From: Treponema sp.
GTDB taxonomy: Bacteria; Spirochaetota; Spirochaetia; Treponematales; Treponemataceae
DNA length: 64,000 nucleotides
Reading direction: 5' to 3'
Assembly (NCBI RefSeq): GCF_017430385.1
Contig: NZ_JAFRNB010000039.1
Span: 1 to 64,000, forward strand
The notes under the pieces were generated by a model that did not search any database, was not told the origin of the DNA, and saw only the letters and a program-made list of their open reading frames with translations. Positions 25,967 to 35,265 of the stretch are shown in pieces. The translations under genes and the position numbers were made by a program. Every line of letters starts with the position of its first letter. Positions within the stretch are counted from its first letter, which is position 1.

Positions 25967-26019
25967 AATGGCGAGTTTTGCACTTTTGTCTCTGCCAACT
26001 GATTGCAAAACTCACCATT
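25967..26019. repeat. Inverted repeat upstream of the first GH130 gene
   Basis: AATGGCGAGTTTTGCA (25967-25982) pairs with TGCAAAACTCACCATT (26004-26019) with one mismatch. The same arm sequence recurs at 48373-48416 upstream of hslV, so it is one member of a dispersed palindrome family. The ribosome binding site of the GH130 gene follows directly. Confidence 0.75.
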
Positions 26020-26036
26020 CAAGCAAGGAGGAAAAT

Positions 26037-27206
26037 ATGACCGAATTTGAAACGAATTACGCACGGGAGCAGGCGCGATACGACGCGCTGATTTCTCGCA
26101 AAAACGAAAAGACCGACTTTTACAACGGAATCTACGACCGCTACAAAAATCCGGTTCTCACGCGCTACCATGTGCCGCTCTTTTGGAAGTACGACATGAA
26201 CCCAAAGACGAACCCGCACTTCATGGAGCGGCTCGGAATCAACGCGGTGATGAACTCGGGCGCAATCTACCTGAACGGCAAATTCTGCCTCGTCGCCCGC
26301 GTTGAGGGCGCGGACAGAAAGTCTTTCTTCGCACTGGCTGAAAGCGAGAGCGGAATCGACGGCTTTAAGTTCCGCGATTACCCGATTCAGCTCCCCGACA
26401 CTTGCGCCGAAGAGACGAATGTGTACGACATGCGGCTTACCCGGCACGAAGACGGCTGGATTTACGGCATTTTCTGCTCGGAAAGCAAGGACAGCTCCTC
26501 CAAGGATTTGAGCGCGGCTGTGGCTCAGGCGGGAATCGTGCGCACCAAGGACTTGGAGAAATGGGAGCGGCTGCCAAATCTTAAAACCCTGCGCTCGCCC
26601 CAGCAGAGAAACGTCCTCCTTCACCCGGAATTCGTAGACGGAAAGTATGCTTTCTACACCCGCCCCATGGATGATTTCATCGACACCGGAAGTGGCGGCG
26701 GAATCGGCTTCGGCCTCTGCGATGACATAACGAACGCTGTGATTGACGAGGAAAAAATCATCAGCAGGCGGGTCTACCACACTATCACCGAAGTGAAGAA
26801 CGGAGCGGGGGCAAGTCCCATCAGGGGCAAGAAAGGCTGGCTCCACATAGCCCACGGAGTGCGCAACACGGCGGCAGGCCTGCGCTACGTGCTCTACTGC
26901 TTCGCCACGGATTTAAGCGACCCGTCGAAGGTCATTGCCCAGCCGGGCGGAGTTTTCCTAGTTCCCCTGGGACAAGAGCGTCTTGGAGATGTGAGCAACG
27001 TAGTCTTCACCAACGGAGCAATCGAGCATGATGGCATGGTTTACATCTACTACGCTTCCAGCGACACCCGGCTTCACGTGGCAAGCACCAGTCTGGAAAA
27101 GCTTGAGGACTACATCTTCAACACGCCAAGGGATGCGCTAAGAAGCCCCGACTGCGTGAAACAGCGGGTAGATTTCATCAGGAAGAATCTTGAGTATTGC
27201 AAGTAG
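26037..27206 (+). CDS. GH130 subfamily 1: 4-O-beta-D-mannosyl-D-glucose phosphorylase
   Basis: A 389-residue five-bladed propeller phosphorylase. It converts mannosylglucose and phosphate to mannose-1-phosphate and glucose. The segment [19 protein letters not shown] with GIDGFKF is typical of GH130_1, as is [20 protein letters not shown] with the phosphate-site arginine and histidine. ATG 26037 has AAGGAGG upstream, and the open frame extends to 25968 only because the palindrome is open. It directly follows the epimerase that makes its substrate, separated by the 41-bp repeat array. Confidence 0.92.
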   Translation: MTEFETNYAREQARYDALISRKNEKTDFYNGIYDRYKNPVLTRYHVPLFWKYDMNPKTNPHFMERLGINAVMNSGAIYLNGKFCLVARVEGADRKSFFALAESESGIDGFKFRDYPIQLPDTCAEETNVYDMRLTRHEDGWIYGIFCSESKDSSSKDLSAAVAQAGIVRTKDLEKWERLPNLKTLRSPQQRNVLLHPEFVDGKYAFYTRPMDDFIDTGSGGGIGFGLCDDITNAVIDEEKIISRRVYHTITEVKNGAGASPIRGKKGWLHIAHGVRNTAAGLRYVLYCFATDLSDPSKVIAQPGGVFLVPLGQERLGDVSNVVFTNGAIEHDGMVYIYYASSDTRLHVASTSLEKLEDYIFNTPRDALRSPDCVKQRVDFIRKNLEYCK

Positions 27207-27264
27207 GCTGATGAATCAAAACGGCCAGCCATAAAGAAAATCTGACACATAAAAGGAGATTATT

Positions 27265-28260
27265 ATGATTAAAGTATTTGGAGAAAAGATTTCGGACATG
27301 CCTTGGGAAGAAAAGCCTGAGGGAAAACTTTTGAACACGCCGGTCTGGCGCTACTCGAAAAACCCGGTCATAGGCCGCAACCCCATTCCCAACGTCACCC
27401 GAATTTTTAACAGCGCGGTGGCTCCCTGGACAGGGGGCGGCTTCGTGGGCGTTTTCCGGGCAGAAACCTGCAACGGAATCCCCTACCTCTACTACGGATT
27501 CTCAAAGGACGCGCTCAACTGGACTTTCAGCGACTCTGCAATCAAAATCACAGATGAGAACGGCAACGATGTCAGCCCGAGCTACGCATACGACCCGAGG
27601 CTGATTAAAATCGAGGACACTTATCACATCGTCTGGTGCACGAACTTTCACGGAGCGTCAATCGGAATCGCGACCACGAAGGACTTCAAGACTTTTACCT
27701 CAAAGGGGAACGGATTTCTGCCCTTCAACCGAAACGACGTCCTATTTCCGCGAAAAGTGAACGGAAACTATCTTATGCTCACCCGACCGAGTGATTCAGG
27801 ACACACTCCTTTCGGCGACATCTTTCTTTCTGAGAGCAACGATTTGCTCCACTGGGGAAACCACAAATGGCTCATGGGAAAAAGCGGCGAATGGTGGCAG
27901 TCGGTCAAAATCGGGGCTGGCTGTGCGCCAATCGAAACCGAGGAAGGCTGGCTTCTTTTCTACCACGGAGTCACGGGAACTTGCTCAGGCTTTGTCTACT
28001 CAATGGGAGCTGCCCTGCTCGACCGCGATGACCCGTCAAAGGTGATTCACCGCTGCGGAAACTTCATTCTCACGCCAGAAGAAGAGTACGAAGAGCGCGG
28101 ATTTGTGCCGAGCGTTGTTTTCCCTTGCGCGGCACTTGTCGATGCCAGCACGAACAGAATCGCAATCTACTACGGTGCGGCAGACACTAACACCGCGCTG
28201 TGTTTCACCACGGTTGACGATGTAATCTCGTTCATCAAAGAACACGACATCATCAAATAG
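27265..28260 (+). CDS. GH130 subfamily 2: beta-1,4-mannooligosaccharide phosphorylase
   Basis: A 331-residue phosphorylase releasing mannose-1-phosphate from the non-reducing end of mannooligosaccharides. Landmarks are NPIPNVTRIFNSAV, YAYDPRLIKIEDTYHIVWCT, NDVLFPRKVNGNYLMLTRPS (phosphate-binding region) and GWLLFYHGVTGTC. The AYDPRL and LFYHG pattern corresponds to the GH130_2 group with oligosaccharide specificity. AAAGGAG precedes ATG 27265. With the subfamily 1 enzyme it degrades both oligosaccharides and the epimerised disaccharide. Confidence 0.9.
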   Translation: MIKVFGEKISDMPWEEKPEGKLLNTPVWRYSKNPVIGRNPIPNVTRIFNSAVAPWTGGGFVGVFRAETCNGIPYLYYGFSKDALNWTFSDSAIKITDENGNDVSPSYAYDPRLIKIEDTYHIVWCTNFHGASIGIATTKDFKTFTSKGNGFLPFNRNDVLFPRKVNGNYLMLTRPSDSGHTPFGDIFLSESNDLLHWGNHKWLMGKSGEWWQSVKIGAGCAPIETEEGWLLFYHGVTGTCSGFVYSMGAALLDRDDPSKVIHRCGNFILTPEEEYEERGFVPSVVFPCAALVDASTNRIAIYYGAADTNTALCFTTVDDVISFIKEHDIIK

Positions 28261-28274
28261 AGCGAGAGGGAGCT

Positions 28275-29054
28275 ATGCTAAAACTGAACGCGCTTCATTT
28301 TGATAAGATTTGGGGATACGAGGAGTGGATTGCTTCTGTCCACCCGCTCGGACGGCAGAAAGAATTTTTCGAGGCTGTTGGCGAAAAATACCCGCTCCTT
28401 GTCAAAATCATTCAGGCAAACGACTCGCTTTCCGTGCAAGTTCACCCCGATGACGAGCAGGCGAAAGCTCTTGAGGGCGAAAACGAGCGCGGAAAGACCG
28501 AATGTTGGTATGTGCTTGACGCAGAGCCAAACGCAAAACTCGTTTACGGCCTGAAAGGCTCTTATACGACAGAAGAATTGCGGCAGGCGATTGAAGGAGG
28601 CCGCCTTGAAGACTACCTGAACCTGGCTTCAGTCAAAAAAGGCGACTTCATCTTCATTCCTGCGGGAACAGTCCATGCCATTGGCGGCGGACTCAGGCTT
28701 CTTGAAGTCCAGCAGTCATGCGACATCACATATCGTCTCTATGACTGGAACCGAGGGCGCGAGCTTCATGTGGAAAAATCACTCAAAGTGATTAAAAACG
28801 ATGAGCTTTTTCCTATTGTTCCGTTCCACAAGAAATTCAAATGCCCATACTTTGAGCTTGAAAAAACGAGCGAAATCCGTCACTCTCCAGAGAACCGGCT
28901 TTTGTTCGTCCTTGAAGCGGAAGAAAATGCGGGAATTTCTTGCGGTGGCACGGATTTTTCCATTAAGCGCGAGGATATTTTCTTTGTGCGGGCAGAAGAA
29001 ACACCAATCCTGCGTGGCAAAGCCAAGATTGTGGAAATCAAATCATTCGGTTAA
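28275..29054 (+). CDS. manA: Mannose-6-phosphate isomerase, class I
   Basis: Interconverts mannose-6-phosphate and fructose-6-phosphate. It is a short form (259 residues) with the zinc ligands visible: QVHPDD (Gln, His), TECWYVL (Glu) and AGTVHAIG (His). It follows GH130_2 by 14 bases with GAGGGAG upstream. It completes the route from mannose-1-phosphate into glycolysis once a phosphomannomutase, not in this window, has acted. Confidence 0.93.
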   Translation: MLKLNALHFDKIWGYEEWIASVHPLGRQKEFFEAVGEKYPLLVKIIQANDSLSVQVHPDDEQAKALEGENERGKTECWYVLDAEPNAKLVYGLKGSYTTEELRQAIEGGRLEDYLNLASVKKGDFIFIPAGTVHAIGGGLRLLEVQQSCDITYRLYDWNRGRELHVEKSLKVIKNDELFPIVPFHKKFKCPYFELEKTSEIRHSPENRLLFVLEAEENAGISCGGTDFSIKREDIFFVRAEETPILRGKAKIVEIKSFG

Positions 29055-29123
29055 AATAAATTCAAAGCGTTCCCGATACTGTCAGAAACGCTTTTCCACT
29101 GATTTACACTTGTGGAGAACACT

Positions 29124-30473
29124 ATGGGATTTTCAAAAGATTTTTTGTGGGGGGCGGCTACCGCCTCGTATCAGATTGAGGGTGCGTGGAACGAGGACGG
29201 CAAAGTTCCCAGCGTGTGGGATGCTTTCTGCCACGACGGCTCGCACATCAAAAATGCGGACAACGGCGACACCGCCTGCGACCACTATCACCGCTACAAA
29301 GACGATGTCGCGCTCATGGCAAGCTTCGGCTTGAAAGCATACCGATTTTCAATCGCATGGTCACGAATTTTTACTTTCGAGGAAAATGAAGACGGAGTGC
29401 TTTCGTACCGCGAGAACGAAAAAGGCATCGCTTTTTACAATTCGCTGATTGACGAGCTTCTTTCGCATGGAATCAAGCCGTTCATCACGCTCTACCATTG
29501 GGATTTGCCCTTCATAATCCAAAAGAAAGGCGGCTGGCTCAACCGAGAAACTACGAAATGTTTTACAGATTATGCGGAGGCAGTCGCAAAACATTTTGGC
29601 GACAGAGTAAAGCATTTCATCACCTTTAACGAGCCTTCGGTTTTCGTGGGGCTTGGTTATAAAGAAGGAATACATGTGCCAGGCTTAAAGCTCGACACTC
29701 ACGACATTCTCACAATCGGGCATCATGTTCACCTCGCCCACGGAAAGGCAGTGCGAAAAATCCGCGAATTGGTAAAAGACACGAAAATCGGAATCACGCT
29801 CGCGACCTCGCCTGTTCTTCCCGAAAACGATAGCAAAGAAGCTGTTGAATCTGCCCGAACGGAATATTTCGCTTGCCGTGCAGAACATGTAGAATGGTCA
29901 GAGAGTTTTTGGCTCGACCCAATTGCAAAAGGAAGCTACCCCGCTTCTCTCCTCAAAGAACGCGCGGATTTCGCTGATGAAATCAAAGCTGGAGACATGG
30001 AAAATATAAAGACTCAGATTGATTTCGTGGGCTTGAACATTTATCAGGGGCGGTATGCTCGTCAAACGCTCCGACCAGTGGGTGTCGCCCACACGGATGT
30101 GAACTGGAATATCACACCGAGCGCACTCTATTGGGGAACGAAATTCTTTTTCGAGCGGTACAATCTTCCGATTTACATAACAGAGAACGGAATGGCATGC
30201 CACGACACGGTGAGCCTTGACGGGCTTGTCCACGACCCGAACAGAATCGATTACCTGCACCGCTATTTGCTTGGTCTTAGAAATGCGGCAGAAGAAGGAG
30301 TTGACATTCGCGGCTATTTCCAGTGGTCGCTCATGGACAACTTTGAATGGGCGGAAGGCTTTGACCCACGTTTCGGAATGATTTTCTGCGATTATGAAAC
30401 GAAAAAGCGTATTCCCAAAGACAGTGCGCATTGGTACAAGCGCGTGATTGAGACAAACGGCGCGGAGCTGTAA
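29124..30473 (+). CDS. GH1 beta-glycosidase (beta-glucosidase/beta-mannosidase)
   Basis: A 449-residue GH1 enzyme. The N-terminal signature FLWGAATASYQIEGAW, the acid/base in TFNEPSVF and the nucleophile in YITENGMA are all present, as is GYFQWSLMDNFEWAEGF. ATG 29124 is preferred over the upstream GTG 29112 because TGGAG (29113-29117) forms a ribosome binding site. No signal peptide, so cytoplasmic. In this locus it may hydrolyse glucose- or mannose-containing disaccharides from glucomannan, but the exact substrate cannot be read from sequence. Confidence 0.92.
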   Translation: MGFSKDFLWGAATASYQIEGAWNEDGKVPSVWDAFCHDGSHIKNADNGDTACDHYHRYKDDVALMASFGLKAYRFSIAWSRIFTFEENEDGVLSYRENEKGIAFYNSLIDELLSHGIKPFITLYHWDLPFIIQKKGGWLNRETTKCFTDYAEAVAKHFGDRVKHFITFNEPSVFVGLGYKEGIHVPGLKLDTHDILTIGHHVHLAHGKAVRKIRELVKDTKIGITLATSPVLPENDSKEAVESARTEYFACRAEHVEWSESFWLDPIAKGSYPASLLKERADFADEIKAGDMENIKTQIDFVGLNIYQGRYARQTLRPVGVAHTDVNWNITPSALYWGTKFFFERYNLPIYITENGMACHDTVSLDGLVHDPNRIDYLHRYLLGLRNAAEEGVDIRGYFQWSLMDNFEWAEGFDPRFGMIFCDYETKKRIPKDSAHWYKRVIETNGAEL

Positions 30474-30538
30474 GAGAACTCCAGCCATCTGACGAAAAAT
30501 TCCGCACAGAGAACACGGAGAGATGTTTATATGAAAAA

Positions 30539-30558
30539 CTCCAGCCTAGTGACTGGAG
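30539..30558. terminator. Hairpin between GH1 and pnp
   Basis: CTCCAG (30539-30544) and CTGGAG (30553-30558) with an 8-base loop. On the minus strand the stem is followed by TTTTT, on the plus strand by CTTTAAATT. It can serve both converging transcripts. Confidence 0.6.
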
Positions 30559-30610
30559 CTTTAAATTCCTCACAGAGATAAAGAGCTCACAGAGAGATGC
30601 TCACAATACA

Positions 30611-30657
30611 AAAAAAATACCCCAATCCAATTCGCCAAAACAACTGGATTGAGGTAT
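30611..30657 (-). terminator. Rho-independent terminator of pnp
   Basis: On the minus strand ATACCTCAATCCA (30657-30645) pairs with TGGATTGGGGTAT (30629-30617), 12 of 13 paired, and is followed by TTTTTTT. It lies about 120 bases past the pnp stop. Confidence 0.8.
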
Positions 30658-30775
30658 ATAAATATCTTAGAACAAGGATTCCTCTGTGTTCTCTGTGCCC
30701 CTACGAGCATAGCTCTTCGGGAGACTCGCTCAAATTGCTACGCAATTTTCTTACGCTCTCTATCTGTGAGGGATT

Positions 30776-32881
30776 TTACTTTTGTGCTTCGATTGCGTCG
30801 ATGTAAGAAAGATTCAATCTTCCCTGTTTGTCAACTTCGAGCAATTTTACAGGAATCTGCTGACCTTCTTTGAGAACGTCAGTTACCTTCTCTACGCGGC
30901 CGCGTGAAAGCTTAGAGATGTGGCACAAGCCTTCTTTGCCTGGCAAAATCTCAACGAATGCGCCGAATTCCATGATTCGTTTGACTGTTCCGTTGTAGAT
31001 TGTGCCGACTTCCGGGTCTTCACAGATGCCTTTGACAGCGATTTTTGCTTCTTCGGCAGATTTGCCTGTTTTGCCGTAAATCTGAACTGTGCCGTCGTCC
31101 TCAGTGTTGATTGTGACACCGTACTGAGCGCAGAGAGCCTTGATGTTCTTGCCGCCAGGACCGATGAGTGCGCCGATCTTATCCGGAGCAATCTTCATTG
31201 TGAGGATTTTTGGAGCGAACGGGCTGATTGGCTGAGGCTTGTCGATGCACTTCTCCATGATTGAGAGGATGTGCAAGCGGCCAGCTTTTGCCTGTGCCAA
31301 AGCGTTCTTCATGATTTCTGTTGTAACGCCGGCAATCTTGATGTCCATCTGGAAGCCTGTGATACCGTCTTTTGTACCGGCAACCTTGAAGTCCATGTCG
31401 CCCAAGTGATCTTCTTCACCGAGGATATCAGAAAGAATCTTGTATTTTCCGTAAGGATTGTCGCCCTCTGGCTCTGTGATAAGGCCCATTGCGATACCAG
31501 CGACCATCTTTTTCATTGGAACGCCAGCTGCGAGCAATGAGAGACATCCACCACAAGTTGAAGCCTGTGAAGATGAGCCGTTTGATTCCATAATCTCTGA
31601 AACTACACGGATTGTGTACGGGAATTCTGACATTGGAGGAATCATTGGGGCCAAAGAACGGCGAGCCAAGTTTCCGTGACCGATTTCGCGGCGACCTGTT
31701 GTCAGGCGGCCTGTCTCACCAACTGAATATGGCGGGAAGTTGTAATGGAGGATGAAGTTTTCGCTTCGCTCTCCGTCGATGTCGTCAAGAACCTGTGCGT
31801 CGAGTGCTGTTCCCAAAGTGGTGACAGCGAGTGACTGAGTTTCGCCACGAGTGAACAAAGCTGAACCATGCGGGCGCGGAAGAACGTTGACTTCGCAAGT
31901 GATTGGGCGGATTTCGTCGCATTTGCGGCCGTCGATTCGAACGCCTTTGTCAAGGATTGATTTGCGAAGAAGATTGTACTGGATGTCGTCGAAGCAGGCA
32001 TCGAAGAGCTTTTTCTGGATTTCATCGGCAAGCTGCTCAGCGTGATTTGCTACAACCTGCTTTTTAACCTCAGAAATTGCCTTGCCTCGGTTCATTTTGC
32101 CATCCTGGAAGCAAGCCTTTTCGAGAAGAGGTGTTGCTTCTGCAATGATTGCATCTTTGTTCTCAAGCTCTACATTGAGTGGAGCGAGAGGAAGCTTTTC
32201 TTTGCCGCATTTTGCAACAAGCTGCTCCTGAAGTTCACACATTGCTGTGATAAAGCCCTGTGCCTTTTCGAGAGCGCCGAGCATTACATCCTCAGAAACT
32301 TCGTTTGCACCACCCTCAACCATAGTGAAGCCGTCTTTTGTACCGGCAACTACGATTTCAAGCTGAGCCTTTTCCTGCTGCTGGAATGTTGGGTTGATAA
32401 CATACTCACCATCGATATAAGCAACACGAGCGGCTGCAACCGGGCCGTGGAAAGGAATATCAGAAATAGAAACTGCAGCAGAAGAAGCGATAACTGCAAG
32501 AATATCAGGTGGGTTGATTCCGTCTGATGAAACGCAGGTTGGAACAATCTGAATCTCACGGCCAAAGCTTACTTCAAAAAGCGGGCGCATAGGGCGGTCG
32601 ATAAGGCGGGAAACCAAGATTTCCTTGTCCTTTGGTCGTCCTTCACGCTTAATGAAACCACCAGGAATTTTACCTGCGGCATAATACTTTTCATTGTACT
32701 CAACTGTAACAGGAACGAAATCCAGTCCCTCTTTTACCTCTGACGAAGCACAAACAGTAGCAACGATTGCAGCACCAGCGTACTGTGCATAAACACAACC
32801 GTTTGCCTGCTTACCGATTTTACCAGTTTCAAGGATAAGTTCGGAATCTCCAATTTTGTAGGTTACTCTTTCTACAGACAT
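30776..32881 (-). CDS. pnp: Polynucleotide phosphorylase
   Basis: A 701-residue 3-to-5 phosphorolytic exoribonuclease. Two RNase PH-like domains are followed by a KH domain (IGPGGKNIKALCAQYGV) and an S1 domain (VGTIYNGTVKRIMEFGAFVEILPGKEGLCHIS). The second-core motifs ILPRPHGSALFTRGETQSL and DIDGERSENFILHYNFPPYS are clear. AGGAG precedes ATG 32881. It follows rpsO as in many bacteria. A hairpin sits in its leader (32895-32919), consistent with the known post-transcriptional autoregulation in other bacteria, though that is inferred here. Confidence 0.96.
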   Translation of the reverse strand: MSVERVTYKIGDSELILETGKIGKQANGCVYAQYAGAAIVATVCASSEVKEGLDFVPVTVEYNEKYYAAGKIPGGFIKREGRPKDKEILVSRLIDRPMRPLFEVSFGREIQIVPTCVSSDGINPPDILAVIASSAAVSISDIPFHGPVAAARVAYIDGEYVINPTFQQQEKAQLEIVVAGTKDGFTMVEGGANEVSEDVMLGALEKAQGFITAMCELQEQLVAKCGKEKLPLAPLNVELENKDAIIAEATPLLEKACFQDGKMNRGKAISEVKKQVVANHAEQLADEIQKKLFDACFDDIQYNLLRKSILDKGVRIDGRKCDEIRPITCEVNVLPRPHGSALFTRGETQSLAVTTLGTALDAQVLDDIDGERSENFILHYNFPPYSVGETGRLTTGRREIGHGNLARRSLAPMIPPMSEFPYTIRVVSEIMESNGSSSQASTCGGCLSLLAAGVPMKKMVAGIAMGLITEPEGDNPYGKYKILSDILGEEDHLGDMDFKVAGTKDGITGFQMDIKIAGVTTEIMKNALAQAKAGRLHILSIMEKCIDKPQPISPFAPKILTMKIAPDKIGALIGPGGKNIKALCAQYGVTINTEDDGTVQIYGKTGKSAEEAKIAVKGICEDPEVGTIYNGTVKRIMEFGAFVEILPGKEGLCHISKLSRGRVEKVTDVLKEGQQIPVKLLEVDKQGRLNLSYIDAIEAQK

Positions 32882-32894
32882 AATTTTACTCCTA

Positions 32895-32919
32895 CATACA
32901 TCACTACATCCGATGTATG
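32895..32919 (-). promoter_or_regulatory. Leader hairpin directly upstream of pnp
   Basis: CATACATC (32895-32902) and GATGTATG (32912-32919) form a perfect 8-bp stem with a 9-base loop, ending 1-2 bases before the AGGAG of pnp. Comparable leader hairpins elsewhere are targets of RNase III and PNPase autoregulation. Confidence 0.6.
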
Positions 32920-32990
32920 CTTTAAATATAATAACTTCATCATTTTAAACCATAACGAGATAATAATCAATGAAAAAATTTTCAAAAGGG

Positions 32991-33028
32991 ATAAAAAAAA
33001 TCCCACCAAGCCAAAGCCTGATGGGATT
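32991..33028 (-). terminator. Terminator or attenuator between rpsO and pnp
   Basis: On the minus strand AATCCCATCA (33028-33019) pairs with TGGTGGGATT (33008-32999), 9 of 10 paired, followed by T-rich bases ending near 32991. It lies 16 bases after the rpsO stop, so pnp needs read-through or its own promoter. Confidence 0.78.
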
Positions 33029-33043
33029 GTCGAAAAAGACAAC

Positions 33044-33313
33044 TTATTTTCGGAGACCGAGCTCTTTAATAAGTGCACGGTATGTCTCAAGGTCTTTTCT
33101 CTGGAGATATTTGAGAAGAGAGCGGCGAGCACCGATTACTTTAAGCAAAGCGCGTTTGCAGTTTGTGTCTTTTGGGAAGTTCTGTGTGTGTGTTGTGAGC
33201 TGTTTGATTCGTTCTGTGAGAAGAGCGATCTGAACTTTTGTGTTACCTGTGTCAGCTTCGTTTGCGCCGAATTTTGCTACTACAGCAGCTGTTGTTTCTT
33301 TTGTAAGTGCCAT
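33044..33313 (-). CDS. rpsO: 30S ribosomal protein S15
   Basis: An 89-residue protein of normal S15 length, with the hallmark TGNTKVQIALLTERIKQLTTH and the RRSLLKYLQRKDLETYRALIKELGLR C-terminal half that binds 16S rRNA. AAGGAG lies directly upstream of ATG 33313. Order truB/ribF-rpsO-pnp on the minus strand agrees with the conserved translation cluster. Confidence 0.97.
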   Translation of the reverse strand: MALTKETTAAVVAKFGANEADTGNTKVQIALLTERIKQLTTHTQNFPKDTNCKRALLKVIGARRSLLKYLQRKDLETYRALIKELGLRK

Positions 33314-33350
33314 TTACTTACTCCTTGAAAATAATAAAATTTTACTGGAA

Positions 33351-35150
33351 TTACAAGAACTGAATCGACCGTACAAAGCCACTGATTAAATTATCAGAGA
33401 ATGCGAGGCGAAGAATCCCATCCTCTAATGTACAATCAGAATTGGCTGCACGGCAATTTTGTGCTTCACCAGATTTTTGACTGAAATCAAAGAACTTTAC
33501 CTTTACGGCATAAGTTCCGTTTGGAGGCAAAAGCTGCGCTCCTTTTTTATTGGCAAAAATAATATTTTCACCCTGTCTGTGCCAGTTAAAACCGGTACAA
33601 TCAAGCTCAAAAGGCTTTGAAAGCATTTCTTGAACTTGCATAAAATCTCTTTCGAGAACGCATTTTCGGATTCGGGAAGAAGAAACCTTCTCGCCATCAA
33701 AAATCACAGAATCTATTTTTTGAGCCGTAAAATTGAAATCCGAAGCGATTTTTTTGATTTCTTCCATGCCGACCAGACCTTTGTAACCGCAGTGAAAGTC
33801 AGAGCCTTCAGCAAGATATTTCAGGCCGCATTTCTGCACCAACATCGATAAGAAATCGTGTCCTTCTATTTTACCGAATTCAGAAGAAAAGTCAATGACT
33901 ATAGCAAATTCAAATCCTTGCACAGTAAGATTTTCAAGTTTCTGGGAGAGTGAAACGACATCCCCTTCGTAAGTTTTTGGATTTTTGTAGCCACGGAGCG
34001 AGCGGGTAAAAGTAATCACTCCTGGAACCAAATTCTTTTCTTTTTGGGAAATCACCGACTCAAAAATAGCCCTGTGCCCCAAATGAGAGCCGTCGAAGCT
34101 TCCGATTGTAATTGCCGTGCCGGATTTTTTAAATTCTTCGGGGAATTTTCCGCCGACAATCTGCTCCCATGAAAAAATCTTCATTTTTGGCTCTTCATGA
34201 TGAATCACAAAACCGTAATTAAGCAGGAATTTGTTGCCGTTCGGCTTTTTTGTGATAACGCCGCCGAATTTTCCATCATCATAAAAAACCGCGATTTCAT
34301 TATTTTTATTGTCGCTCATAAAATCATGAACGAACATCTTGGCTTTTAAAGGCCGGCCGTTGTTAAAATCAGTTATATAGCGTGGAGCCAGAACTGCAGT
34401 GTCCATTCCGCAAAGATGAGCAACATTCATGTCCATGTCCAAAAGCTTAGAACGAATTTGAGAATACAACCTTTCATCATCAGCAGGATTCTTGGGCGAA
34501 CAATCAGCACCGACTGCATCTTCAAGTTTAAAAGGCCCTACCCTAATACGACGAAGTTCCTTAAGATGCGCGACCGTTCCGCAGGCAGAGGCAATATCAC
34601 GGGCAAGAGAACGAATGTAAGTTCCTTTGGAGCAAGAAACTTCAATCCGGGCAAAATTATCGCTGAAGTCAAGCAATTTAATAGAAGAAATTGTGATTTT
34701 TCGAGGCTTAAGCTCAACTGTTTTCCCCTCGCGCATCAAATCGCTGGCACGCTTTCCGTCAACATGAAGCGCACTGTAGGCAGGCGGAACCTGATCAATT
34801 TCACCAAGGAATTTTGGGAGGACTGATTCAACCTCTTCTTTCGTAGGTATTTTTCCTGTTTTTATGACCTGACCTGTCGGATCAAGAGTGTCGGTCTCAG
34901 TTCCGAATTCAACAAGAGCGATATAAGTTTTGTCAAAATTTGTAATATGAGGAACTAAATGCGTGAGTTTTCCGACAAGAACGACCAGCAAGCCGTCCGC
35001 AAAGGAATCCAGCGTGCCTGTATGACCGACTTTTGTGGTTGAAAGCGCGCGCTTGACCGAAGAGAGAGAAGAAAAACTTGTGAGACCTGCCTGTTTTGCA
35101 AGCAGAACAATACCGGACAAGCCTGAATCCGAGTTCTTATTCTTTTTCAT
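33351..35150 (-). CDS. truB: Fusion of tRNA pseudouridine-55 synthase (TruB) and FAD synthetase (RibF)
   Basis: A 599-residue protein. Residues 1 to about 320 are TruB: VGHTGTLDSFADGLL carries the catalytic aspartate D48, followed by YSALHVDGKRASDLMREG and CSKGTYIRSLARDI. From M323 (MKIFSWEQIVGGKFPEEF) it is RibF-like: AITIGSFDGSHLGHRAIF is the nucleotidyltransferase motif and SSSRIRKCVLERDFMQVQ its partner. The final part is a shortened riboflavin-kinase region (PPNGTYAVKVKF) without the usual GxPTANI and DIYG motifs, so kinase activity is doubtful. In T. pallidum these genes are, from memory, separate. The internal Met could also be a secondary start. Confidence 0.88.
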   Translation of the reverse strand: MKKNKNSDSGLSGIVLLAKQAGLTSFSSLSSVKRALSTTKVGHTGTLDSFADGLLVVLVGKLTHLVPHITNFDKTYIALVEFGTETDTLDPTGQVIKTGKIPTKEEVESVLPKFLGEIDQVPPAYSALHVDGKRASDLMREGKTVELKPRKITISSIKLLDFSDNFARIEVSCSKGTYIRSLARDIASACGTVAHLKELRRIRVGPFKLEDAVGADCSPKNPADDERLYSQIRSKLLDMDMNVAHLCGMDTAVLAPRYITDFNNGRPLKAKMFVHDFMSDNKNNEIAVFYDDGKFGGVITKKPNGNKFLLNYGFVIHHEEPKMKIFSWEQIVGGKFPEEFKKSGTAITIGSFDGSHLGHRAIFESVISQKEKNLVPGVITFTRSLRGYKNPKTYEGDVVSLSQKLENLTVQGFEFAIVIDFSSEFGKIEGHDFLSMLVQKCGLKYLAEGSDFHCGYKGLVGMEEIKKIASDFNFTAQKIDSVIFDGEKVSSSRIRKCVLERDFMQVQEMLSKPFELDCTGFNWHRQGENIIFANKKGAQLLPPNGTYAVKVKFFDFSQKSGEAQNCRAANSDCTLEDGILRLAFSDNLISGFVRSIQFL

Positions 35151-35265
35151 CTATATAATTGAAAAAGACTAGCAATTTTCCGAATGGGTGTCAATACAAG
35201 AAGAAATTCTACAAAAGCAAGCCTGTCATTGCATAACACGCAACAATTCTTTTCTTATATTTCAA

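Larger units (their letters stand above)
30481..30775. repeat. Gene-free intergenic stretch with CACAGAG-type repeats
   Basis: The 302-base gap between the GH1 gene and pnp holds repeated CACAGAGA / CTCTGTG words (TTCCGCACAGAGAAC near 30500, TTCCTCACAGAGA near 30565, TCCTCTGTGTTCTCTGTG near 30679). The same family forms a perfect 15-bp dyad at 37028-37120. Two terminator hairpins for the converging operons lie inside. No gene is seen. Confidence 0.65.

Noticed and set aside
30481-30775. A tRNA or small structured RNA gene in the gap before pnp
   Set aside because: Hairpins present are terminators or repeat dyads, and no cloverleaf arms or anticodon-loop pattern could be traced.
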